A DNA stretch of 64,000 bases, from positions 16,130,001 through 16,194,000 of the forward strand of contig OX327697.1 of the NCBI GenBank assembly GCA_946807835.1. The letters are read 5' to 3'. The notes under the pieces were generated by a model. The model ran no database searches and had not been told where the DNA came from. It saw only the letters and a list, made by a program, of their open reading frames with translations. The DNA is from Ailanthus altissimus. Lineage: Eukaryota; Streptophyta; Magnoliopsida; Sapindales; Simaroubaceae. Made by a program: the position numbers and the translations under genes. Position 1 is the first letter of the stretch; every line of letters begins with the position of its first letter. Below are positions 31,590-42,149 of the stretch, one piece after another.

Positions 31590-34270
31590 TGTATTTTGGT
31601 ATTTTGGTGCACGAGTTGTTATTGCGTGAGATGCATACCTCCAATTTACACGATGAGATGATTTTACATAGGGAAGAAACGCATCAGACTTAGTCGACAA
31701 GAGTTTGTACTAATCACCGGACTAGAAATGTGAAGTTACCTTCCCGCCAAATAGCTGAATAGAAAATTGAGCACTCGATTGTGGGATACATATTTTTCAG
31801 GGGTAAAACATTATCGTACAAATTTCTTGATAATTAGTATGAACATCTAAAACTGACGGAGATAGAAGATGAAAATGCAGTAAAGTTGAGTTTATTCTAT
31901 TTCATGCATCGTGTTTTGATCCCACGCGATGAACGTAGTAGGATTCAAAATTTTGTACTATGTTTAGTAGACGACCTTGATAAGTTTAATAAGTATCCAT
32001 AGGGCAATATTGCATGGATCGTACTTTATAATTCACTTAAGAAGGCCGTATTCCATAAACTTGAGAAAATAAATACAAAAGAATTTGCACAAAATAAGTT
32101 TGAAAGTTACAATGTATGGATTTTCACACGCATTTCTGATACGTCATAATTTTTTTATACATAACATTTTGATCTTAATTATTTATTTAGTTTTGTATAA
32201 GTCAAACTTATATTTTAAAAATGATTATATTAGATATAAATTTTTGAGACAATTCCAGTGTGCGGTGAGATTTTTGGTATTCACTATAGTGATCGCTTCC
32301 TTTGTATTTTGAATTGGACGACTCGAGGACTCCACAATTCAATGACATTAAGAATACAATATTAAGGAATGATTTGGTATATGTTGAGATTAAGAAAAAA
32401 AATATATGTATATAACTTTTATTTTATATTAAACGTAACTTAATTTTATATTTGTAGGTTCTTTTGGTATATCATAAATTAATACCAAAAGATCATGAGA
32501 AGAAAGAGCAGTCGTGCAAATGGTTAGACATCTAGGCATTCCAAGCAGGAGTTATGCTGGAGACTTACTAAATATGTATGATTATGAAAGGAGCAAGAGC
32601 AAGCATCTGAGGGCCTATGTCCATTTCAGTGACCCTAACGATGATGATATGGATATAGAGAGGAATGGATATGAATGGGCAAAATCACAAATGTCAGCAC
32701 CAGTGCCAGGAGCAACGGTATATTACTTATTTACGCAATTTACTAAAGAGAAATTTTCATATATTTATAAATAAGTTATTAACTATGGTCATGTTTCTTG
32801 TAGTTTGAACACAGTGCATCTGTAGACCATGATGTTACACATCGGATTGAGCAACTGTGAGAGGCAATGATTAAGACATTTAAGCGTACTGAAGCTGCAC
32901 TTCTGCAGAAAATGGACAAGGATAAAGATGAAATTTTTACAAGGGTTGATCAGCTCCGAACCAATCTTACACAGCAGATGCAACAGATGATGATGTACTT
33001 TAGACAGTCATGCTCATTCTAACCCAATGAAAGTCATAATATAGTGAACAAAATAAATTTAAAATCGTATTACCCTCATTGCAGTTTGATTTATTTTAAT
33101 ATATACATATATTTTAGTTTGGAGATAACACACTGGTAGGCTGTCAATATAATTTTCAAACCCCAGCTATTGGTCATTACATACAGCCTCAGCCACTGAT
33201 TGACAGTTTTACAAGTGTTGAGATCTTACTTGCCCTGCATAAGAGTGTGAGTCAGTATGGGAGACCGTATAGGCCTGCATGGTATTTGCACATCCCATAT
33301 ACAAATCCCTTTCCACAAAAGATACATGAAAAGAAGAAAATTGAAATTGAAGTAGAACCTTAAGTAGACATGAATCCATTGCAGCAAATAGACTCTGCCA
33401 TCTTAGTTGCGTTTCAAGTTTGGTTGGACAAGGATGAGGGTGTAGTCATCTTACCTGGCCTTGAAGCTAACCCGGCATGATTTTGGAAATTGTTACATAC
33501 CTAGCTGGATGACTTTGTAAGTAAAATTTATTTATTTGAATTTACACATTTACTCGACGGTAATCATATGTGTTGAAATATATTAAATAATTTATAATTT
33601 TAATTATTTGTCAATGTAGTATATTAATTAGTATCTGAAGGTGGTCCGATTTAGGTAAAACTATTATATTAATGCATTGCCACAATTATCCACTACGGTG
33701 GACTCGTACTTCTTTGTAAGTGTTGAATTAAATTAAATATATTTTCTTATGTGCACTTTATTAATTATTGGATGACGTTGCATTTTTGTGAAACTTTTAG
33801 ACTCTTCTATGAGCAACACAAAAATGATATTTCTGTCATTGTATAGAGTGATAATGTGATGTCATATGCCCAAGGTGCGAAAGATGATTTACTCAGTGCA
33901 CGGATGTAGATTGAGGTTAAAAAGGTAAAATATAATATTTGTTATAAGAGTTTTGTTTTATAACTTGTAATACTATTTATGAGACTTATTTGAAATTTAT
34001 GTAGGTTTATATTCCTATCAACTACAATCAACAATATTAGGTTACGGTTGAGGTGGATGTCTTGTATCGGTAAATAGTGATCTACGATTCTAGCATTAAG
34101 GGATATGCCGATTGCGTGATTGAGAATCATGTCGCCCCATTTTCTACGTTGTTACTCCACTACCTAGATGCTTGTAGATTTTATGAGCTATTTTCATGTA
34201 GTTAGGTTAAAGTAGGGAGTGCCACAACAGGCAGTGAATAGTAGAGCTTGTGGGGTTTATGTTTATAAAA
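31590..34270 (+). pseudogene. DUF1985 plus Ulp1-like cysteine protease relic
   Basis: Plus-strand frames with many stops read LHDEMILHREETHQT, NAVKLSLFYFMHRVLIPRDE, FVLCLVDDLDKFNKYP.GNI, AWIVLYNSLKKA, the DUF1985 pattern that precedes Ulp1 domains in plant transposons. Further on, SATLQQIDSAI-like sequence and a coiled part (HRIEQL, KTFKRTEAALLQKMDKDKDE) occur. The peptidase C48 end shows VYIPINYNQQ, where the catalytic His-Trp is now Tyr-stop, then VTVEVDVLYR, IVIYDSS (catalytic Asp), and after a shift GVPQQAVNSRACGVYVYK (Gln and catalytic Cys kept). An active relative would cleave SUMO or SUMO conjugates. The lost His and stops show it is dead. It is convergent with the transposase. Confidence 0.8.
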
Positions 34271-34629
34271 TATTTTATATTGTGTTGTCACCTAAATTTT
34301 TGTCCTAATCATAGATCATTTTTTAGGACCAAAATGACGATTGATTTATGAAAAGGTGCACACAAAAAATAAAGGAAAATTAAATGTTTGTATTTTTATA
34401 GAGTTTTTTTAAATATATTTTATACATTTAATGGTAAAGGTATAAGTAGTCAATGCATACGTTATTAACGACAATTGAAAAAAAAAAATAAAACAAACTA
34501 GTCAATTAAATACAATGGTAATAAAGTACAATTAACTAGTCAAATAATGCCCGTAGCAACAAAGTACAAATATAAATATAACTCATAAATATCATATCAA
34601 CGATTGTGTAATGTAATTGGGTATCGACA

Positions 34630-37038
34630 AGTTTACCGATTATGTCCATGCTGCTTATAACAACTGCATACATTCTTCGTGAGTGCCTCACCTTGCGGTG
34701 GAATTCGATTCTTCCAACATCTTCCTGATTGCTGGCATACTATAGGAGGTTGGATGTCAGCGGCTCTCAACTCCTCTGGAACAATCCAATTTGATTGATG
34801 ACCAACCAAATTTAGAGGTTCATTGTATGCACCCAATAAAGACTCAGCCGTGTAATATCACGAACAAAGAGTCTGGTATTTCAATCTGGTTTGCCTGCAT
34901 ACTGCAAGTGTATGGGCACACGGTAGCTGCCGCAGATCAAACTTTCAGCAACAACATGACTTTGCCGGGATGTCTACTACTATATTTTTTTTCATCCTTA
35001 ACGACAAAGCGAGATTGATCTATTGCATACACTGTCATGCGAATGGAATCATCATTGTGCTTCCAAATCTTCTCATGGCCCAATTTGTCAAGAAGTTTGA
35101 CATATTGTTTGCAGCTGCTACATGTCTCTTAACAAACCATCTTTACATTAATTCTCGAATCCACTCAATTAAGGCAGTCACTGTTATGTCACGTGCTTTC
35201 TTTGTAACAACGTTAATGCTCTCTGCAATGTTGGTGGTCATAATGTCATATCTTCTGAATGCTCTCATTGATCGAGCTCATTTTGAAAAACCAACCTCCT
35301 CCTCCAAGTATCTCGTTGCCTTCGATTTCATTTCTCGCATCTTATTAATTTCTCTTTGAAAGTCAGCTACACGATACGCCTTGCCAACAATAAAATAAGA
35401 AGTCAAATATCCCCCTCCTTTTGTTGTCTCCGACGGTATCTTATATCATGCAACTAAATTATCCTTTAAGTGATAGATGCATACCCTATGATATACATTA
35501 GGAAATACCTATCTAATGGCCTTTTCGATACTAGTATATCGATCAGATATAAATACAAGGTTTTCAAGATCACCAATGACTCCTCGGAGTTTGGCCATAA
35601 ACCTTGTCCATTAAGCATTATTTTCAGAGTCAACAATACCCCATGCAAGTGGAAATTTTGGTTGTTTCCATTCTTACAAATAGCCACAAATATTGTTCCT
35701 AGGTATGCATTTTTTAAAAATGTACCATCAATTATAATAACTAGTCGGATGAAAGACTGAAACCCACTAATACATGGTCCAAGCGCCATGATGAAGTATT
35801 TGAAGTGCTTGCAATCATCAATATCCAAATGCGTAACTATACCTAGATTCTGTTGTTCCAACATATTGCAGTATCTAGGAAGTAATTTATATGAAGCCTC
35901 TAGAGTACCACGTATCAACACCAATGCATGCTCCTTAGATTGCCAAACAGTAGGGTAAGTTATCTCCACACCAAACTCCTCACGTATGTCTGCTTGGATT
36001 TCCTTCAGTTTATAAAATTGGCTCACAGATGCAAACTTATTTTTTTGTAAATTTATCAATAATCCAAGACTTTGCTTGTCGATGACCATTGCACAATCGA
36101 TCTAATTGGCATACGTGATTTGAATCAATTATGTGCACAATGAAATGTTTCCTTTCATCTGTCGACACCGCACATAATCGCCATCGGCATCTATCATCGT
36201 CACATTTGACCTCAAAACGATCTTTAGTCAACCTTAAGACTTTAAAGCTCCTATTACCCTTAAGTGCTAGCATACTATTAGCCTGGTGAAGTTCGTCTTT
36301 GCTATCAAATAACTTTCCTACAAATACATCGCCAATTCCACTACTCGATATCTTATCTGATATGCCCAAGTTTGATGGTGGTATTGAAGGTATAAACGCA
36401 AAATGGTTTTCAGCTTCACAAAAATCTATTCTTATAACTTCAACATTTAGGGAGCTCATTAAAATATAACAACGTTCGTCTTCTGTTAAATCATCTCCTT
36501 CTAAATTATTAACATTTCCAATATCATCACAATCCCCTTCCACATCCCCAACATTTTCAACATCATCATAGTCCCCTTCTACATCCCTAACATTTTCAAC
36601 ATCATCACAGTCCCCTTCCACATTCCCAACATTTCCAATGTCATCACAAGCATAGTGTGTATAAGCTGGGTCTTCATTGAACGGTATAGGGAAAAAATTG
36701 TGATACTCATTCGTTGTATTTGAGGGAACCACTGTTAGAATTGATGGGGATATTTAGCTCACTTGGTTGCTACCGCTAGCTGACATAAAATAAGTATAAA
36801 TCAATGGTAGGTTTTGATTGGAGGGCTATATATCATCTTCATAAACAGGAGCTTTAGGATCTATTGTTATATATAAATGATAGTACGATCTTCTGTTGGC
36901 GCTAAAAAAGAATCGAACATCACTGTCATTTCTAATTTCAATAGGTTTTAACTTATATCTCGTTGCATCAATTTTGCTTTTCAAAGTCACTTTATAGTTC
37001 ACATTGTCAACTCCCAATGTATAATATACTGCATTCAA
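34630..37038 (-). pseudogene. MULE transposase (MuDR DNA-binding, DDE core, SWIM, zinc knuckle)
   Basis: Order, leftward: N-terminal domain (37038-36826: LGVDNVNYKVTLKSKIDA); acidic 13-residue repeats and MuDR domain (36732-36037: GIGDVFVGKLFDSKDELHQA, FKVLRLTKDRFEVKCDDDRC, RWRLCAVSTDERKHFIVHII); DDE region (36089-35466: FGVEITYPTVWQSKEHAL, VIIIDGTFLKNAYLGTIFVA). Then, in frames with stops, FQREINKMREMKSKATRYLE, RYDIMTTNIAESINVVTKKA; a SWIM finger ending KFDLRQLPCAHTLAVC with an in-frame stop; LLGAYNEPLNLVGHQSNW; and a knuckle CSCYKQHGHNR (34836-34633). About 800 residues in all. Two long open stretches remain but stops and shifts split it. Confidence 0.88.
36495..36660 (-). repeat. 39-bp minisatellite coding an acidic repeat in the MULE transposase
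   Basis: Four copies of a 13-residue unit in frame: CDDIGNVGNVEGD, CDDVENVRDVEGD, YDDVENVGDVEGD, CDDIGNVNNLEGD. The reading frame is kept across all four. Confidence 0.9.
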
Positions 37039-37319
37039 AAGATTTTCAAATTTAATATTTTTCAGAACCGAAATCCAAAAATAACTATAATCAATATAAC
37101 ACTATTTCCCATCACTAGAACTTTCTCACTTTTCTCCAAAACAAATAACAATTGCATTATGCTCTATAGGACTTGAAATTGTTTTTATTAAAAAAAACTC
37201 TAAATAAATTCAAAATAAATCGAAAAACCCTGTGATATTGCAATATCCAAAAAAATAAAAAATTAAATTAAATTAAACATATAAAATAAATTAAAATATT
37301 AAAATATTTTTTAAAAATT

Positions 37320-37999
37320 ATAATTTATTGTAGTGCCACGTGGCCACATATGATGGTGCCACGTGGTGCAAAACAGTGCAACATCACGGACAAGGTCCGC
37401 GATGCTGCAACGAGATGCGTATATTGTGCGCATCTCGAGGGCCATCTTGGTCCTGAGATGGCCACCCTGAGCGCAATTTAGGCCCGAGATGCGATGAAAA
37501 TGCACATGTCGGGACACATCTTGGGTCCGAGATGCGCGAAACCAGACGACAGTGGGTCGCAGCGCCGACCACCATCTGGTTTCAGTCAAACACACTAAAA
37601 ACTTATATTTTGTTTCTGGATTTCAATATCTTTTACACTATTCTAACTCATTTTTCACATTTAATTCATCAATGACACATATTTCTAACTTCAAATGCAA
37701 TTTTTATCTAATTAATTTCTAAAAAAGTTTCAAAAAACTTATAAGAATTGGTTATTTTTTTGATTTGAAGTGACAAATATGTTGAGTAACACTCGATCTA
37801 CGTAATAGCAACTTTAAAAATGTCTATCCATAAATATGATTCTTAGTTCGGTGGAGAGAAAAGAGAGGAAACTTATGTGTTTTTTATTTTAAGACAAAAT
37901 TGTCTATAATTAAAATTTTTGTCTAATAAAAAATAGTGATTTTAAAATTAATTAAAAAAGAATAATAATAAATTATGAGAGCTATTTATGAATTTTCTC
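37320..37999 (-). repeat. MULE right terminal inverted repeat
   Basis: Reverse complement of the left repeat, but its inner GC-rich part is longer (about 37330-37580). It holds several gagatgcg / ccgagatg motifs and two gccacgtgg sites. This inner block resembles a promoter or leader for the leftward transposase beginning at 37038. Confidence 0.85.
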
Positions 38000-38008
38000 T
38001 TGATTTTA

Positions 38009-38490
38009 TAATAAATTTACAATAATATTATTTTTAACCTCTCAATAAATATCATGTCATGTCAAGGTAAGATAGAAAGTTGGAATACAAATTATATAAA
38101 TTTAGCATTAGTCATAAATTTATCCTCGCATTTGTGCAAGTATTTAAGAATCAATTTGCATATCAAATTATATAAGTTTAAACTCAAATATCTGTCAATT
38201 ATTTAAAAATTTTAATGTATATAAAAATGTTACAAACTCACATTACATATCAAGTATTACTAATATATACTCAATCCCTATGCACATAAAATTTAAATTT
38301 AAATTTGATCGTTGATTTTTCTAATTTTAATGTTTTTTTTAATTTAATCAATTTATGTATGATGTGTAATTATATAATTAATAAAATAATGTGTAAAAAA
38401 ATAAGACATTATAAATTTATAGCACAAACTTATATAATATAAATAACAAGTTATATAAATATAATATTAAAATAATTATAGTTATTTATC
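38009..38490. other. AT-rich spacer between the MULE and the large LTR element
   Basis: No coding frame or element end recognised. Confidence 0.4.
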
Positions 38491-38632
38491 TATAGAATTT
38501 TAGCCCAAGCTCAATCCCTATAAAGCCCACTATAGCCTACCAAAAGATTCATCACATGGACACTTGAGATAGTGACCCACAAAGGGAATGTCCTTGACCA
38601 ATAAGTCCTCAGTCCCTAAGCCCTACATAAGG

Positions 38633-39546
38633 CTAAGGAAGGCAAAATTACCTACAAATATGCAAATCTACTAAAACTCACCCATATTAGAAAGAATTTA
38701 GTAAATTTTGAAGTGGGTTTAGTACAGGTTTAGTATACAAAATAAAAACCAACAAAGAGTTTGAAACGGGTATGGGTTCAATGAAACATTCATGGATACT
38801 CGCAACGCGTATCCACGGATATTACATTTTTTTCTTAATTTTTTGTTAATAAAAAATGCAATACGCTACGTATTGCATACCTAGCGCGCTTAACATGTGT
38901 TCTAAAAGCACACTTAGCATGAGCCCCTAGCATGTGTGTTAAGAACTAGGTGCACAATGTTGCACGCTTAGCATACACTCCTAACACACGTGTTAAGCGC
39001 TAAGTACGCAACGTTGTATGCTTAGTGTGTGCTCCTAGCACAATGCTAAGCATGCTACGTACACAACGTTATGTACTTTTAGCGTTCTCTCTTAGCACGT
39101 TATGCTAAGTGTTATGCGCTTAGCGTGCACTCCTAGCACACATGTTAAGTGTGCTATGCATAAAACGTTATGTGCTTTTAGCTTTTGTGTGTGCTAAGCG
39201 TTGCGCACTTAATGTGCACTCCTAACATGCATACTAAGCACTAGGCGCACAACGTTGTATATTTAGTGTGCACTCTTAGTACATATGCTAAGCACACAAA
39301 ATTGCACGCTTTTAATGTTCACTCTTAGCATGCGTGTTATGCGCTATTTACTCATTATAAACCTGCTTAAAATCCATGAATAACTTATTGCGGGTATGAT
39401 AATGAATACATACTTGCAAGAGTAGATTTAGTATCGAAACTCCAAACCCGCAATGGATTTAAGAATGATTTGGTATTTTATTTTTGAAGCGGATACAAAT
39501 GCGGATTTAGGGGTATTCGTCCCAAACCCGATTCGCTGTCATCTCT
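38633..39546. mobile_element. Non-autonomous hAT-like element with internal satellite
   Basis: Inserted in the 5' LTR between two copies of acataagg (38625-38632 and 39547-39554; the match extends to ctacataagg). Ends are ctaaggaaggcaaaa and, reversed, agagatgacagcg, weakly similar hAT-type ends. Subterminal aaacggg/cccgattcg motifs resemble hAT. No transposase. The 3' LTR lacks this insert, which confirms it as an insertion. The middle is a satellite block. Confidence 0.75.
38870..39350. repeat. Diverged satellite of about 60-bp units
   Basis: About seven degenerate units built from 'gcttagcgtgcactcctagc', 'acacatgctaagcgctagg' and 'gcacaacgttgtat'. Units contain the palindromes aacgtt and gctaagc...gcttagc, giving each unit internal dyad symmetry. 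Regional GC is higher than in the surroundings. Confidence 0.85.
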
Positions 39547-40467
39547 ACATAAGGTCAAATACGTAAGCCCTTAAGAGATTGAACGTGTAAGCCCTCCAAG
39601 TTGTCGACCACGTAAGTCCTTAAAGATGTCAACCATGCAAGTCAGCCAAGAGTTCGATCAAGTAAGCCCTCTAATAGGCCGACAACTCTCTAAAGGCAGG
39701 ATAGGAGATGTTTATCCACTAACAACTGAGGACCCGCGTCCCTAAGGATCCAAAAGTCATAAATGTACCAATTTTAAAAGAACTCTATATCGTATAGTTC
39801 TAAAAGGACTCCATGTGCCTGGAATTCAACTCCAAAAAGACTTTACAACCTAAGTCTATAAAAGTGGCTAAATATTGAGAAATGGAGATTTTGATCTCCA
39901 TCCACTAGATTTTTTGTATCTTTTTCTTCGATCTTAAAGGCTCAATTACAACCCTTAAGACTTCATTATAGTCCTTAAAGGCTCTAATACATCTATAAGG
40001 GTTCCATTACATATCTTAAGGCTCTATTATAGCCCGTAAAGGCTCTATTACAATCCCTAAACGCTTCATTATAGCTCATAAGGCTCTATTATAGCCTCTA
40101 AAGCTCTATTATAATCCATAAAGCTCATTTAAAGTCCAGAAGACTCCATCACTATAAAATATATTTATTATCATTTCATTTTCTTGTAATTTGACTGTAC
40201 AAACATTATTCAATAATTCATTTGAGTAAGCTAAATAGACTTAGTGAAGTGAATATAGGTTCACATTAAATCAAACTACTATAATGTTGCCTCTATTTCT
40301 CTTTGTCTTTTTTCGATTAATCTTAAATGAGTTTGAATTTATAAAAATCCAATAAATATTAAAGAGTGGTCATCTTAGCCAAGCCTCTTAAAAGGCCAAT
40401 TGTTATTCCCAATAAGAAATAAAATTCAACTTGTTGGCGTATGACAACCTAAAATCCATGGTCAACA

Positions 40468-40485
40468 GTTTGGCGTCATCTATGA
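40468..40485 (+). other. LARD-like primer-binding site
   Basis: tttggcgtcatctatgaa just after the LTR end CAACA is a mutated form of TTTGGCGCCGTCTGTGGG, a common primer-binding site of plant large non-autonomous LTR elements. Confidence 0.7.
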
Positions 40486-40984
40486 AAAGCAAATGAAAAG
40501 CCATGAAATGCCGTCAATCAAAGAAGATAAGATGGCCACTTGGACTATGACCTCCCGCAATAATAATCAAAGTTAACTATTGATCAAGAATCCATCGCTA
40601 CCTATACAATCGTCTATGATTAAGTACCTAAACATACAAAGATCAAGGAAGAAGGATGAGGACGATAACATTAAATGCCTAAGGAAGTCATCGGCCCTAA
40701 TTAAGGCCATTATAAGGTACTCAAGAGAGTAAAACCAAAAAAATATGAGCCTGAGCACGCGAAGATGAATAAATCGCAGAATGCTGCCTCTCTAAAAACT
40801 ACTATCTCAAGGCTTTTAAACTCTATTTTTACAATTTCACTTGTCTATATCTATTGTCAAAATAAGCATTTACAAGTGCTTAAATTTTCTTATTCAATGT
40901 ATATGACAATTGTTATTCTTTTTTAGAATATTTAGTATCACAAGATCAATGTTTGCCTTTAAAAAAAGTAAATAAAAGAACCGA

Positions 40985-41740
40985 CAGGGTAGAGGCTATG
41001 GTCACTAAGTAATCCTATCAGCCAAGTGCTCAGGCTAAGTCTTAAAAAAATATTAAAAGAATTAAGAGGGTAGAGGCTTAGCCACCATGTGACTCTATTG
41101 GCCAGGTGCTCGAGAAAGTATCAAAAGAATAGCAAAACACAAATGGTTCGAGCAACAGCCCCCCAAAACCTCACTATAATGATTTAAGACCTCCATGAGG
41201 ATCGTTTGAGGATCCCAAAGACAAGTTCTCTCCAAAAATGATTTAATATCCTCATGAGGATCATTCGAGGATCGTTCGAGGATCCTAAGCCAATTATTTT
41301 CCAAAATAATACGAGATCCCCATGAGGGTTGTTAGAGGATCCTAAAGCCAAGTGCTCTCCAAAAATGATCGGAGATCCCTACGAGGATTGCCCAAGAATC
41401 TAGAAGAAACCAAAAGGGTAGAGGCAATAGCCACCATGTGACCATGTCAGCCAAATTCTATGCCAACCCTCAGAAGAATATACAAGAAATCGATAAGGTA
41501 AAGGTAATAGCCATTAAGTTACCCTCTCAGCCATATCCTCAAGCCATACTTTGAACAAATATTGAAGAATATAGAACCAAAAGGGTAACGGTGTGAGCCA
41601 TGTAACTCTCTTAGCCAAATTCTTGAGCTAAATCTCAAACGGACACCAAATATAAAGAAGGTAGAGGCGATAGCCCCTAAGTGACTCTCTCAATAAAGTT
41701 CTTGAGCAGTTCTTGGATGAATATTAAAAGAAAATCAAGA
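40985..41740 (+). repeat. Internal tandem repeats of the LARD-like element
   Basis: Two families interleave. One, about 100-115 bp, has 'agggtagaggc.atagcca', 'c.tgtgac.ct.tcagcca' and 'agaatat.aaagaa' and recurs about six times. The other, about 65 bp, has 'ctccaaaaatgat', 'gagatcc.catgagg' and 'ttcgaggatcc.aagcca' and recurs four times at 41155-41400. Confidence 0.8.
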
Positions 41741-42149
41741 TGTCAAGAACTTGGTTATTTATCCATACGATACCTTAATAGGTAAAAAAATTTTTTTGAA
41801 TTAGATCCAAATTGATTAAAGTTATTAGTTGTTACTTTATAATATTTACTTATTAAAATATTCTGGTCAGCAAGCAAGTAATTGTACATTTACATGCCCG
41901 AACATATTAAGCACTAAATGATTCAAAACCAAGTTATAAGAACCTCACTATTCATCATATTGATTCTCTGTAATTAAAGTATTAAATAAAAAGGTGGTAT
42001 CAATGACACTAAGCAATCATTATCCACAATGACAATAGCATAATTATATATAAAAAAAGATATTTCATTAATGAAACGTTCTATACAAGAGGAAAAGTCT
42101 AGCTCAAATTATAATATATATAAATATAAAGAAAAATCTATGCCTCAGG

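Larger units (their letters stand above)
30397..37999. mobile_element. Mutator-like element (MULE, 7.6 kb) carrying a Ulp1-like gene
   Basis: A perfect 9-bp target duplication TTGATTTTA lies at 30388-30396 and 38000-38008. Long imperfect terminal inverted repeats (about 0.6 kb each) face inward: left tggaaaattttataaataat, right end reversed gagaaaattcataaatagc. Inside are a leftward MULE transposase (37038-34630) and a convergent rightward DUF1985/Ulp1-like relic (about 31590-34270). MULEs with a captured Ulp1-like protease domain are known in plants (Kaonashi/KI-MULE type). It landed about 190 bp upstream of the SDG40-like start codon and so separates that pseudogene from its former promoter region. 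Confidence 0.92.
38492..40466 (+). repeat. LARD-like 5' LTR
   Basis: It aligns with the 3' LTR (for example ggagatgtttatccac, gttctaaaaggactc, ttgaccac.ctccaagag, gtgaagtgaatataggttca, atccaataaatat.aaagag). It is interrupted by a 914-bp insertion (38633-39546). It contains two minisatellites: about 25-bp units 'gaccacgtaagccctccaag' (39555-39680) and about 21-bp units 'aaggctctattatagccc' (39930-40140). Confidence 0.8.
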
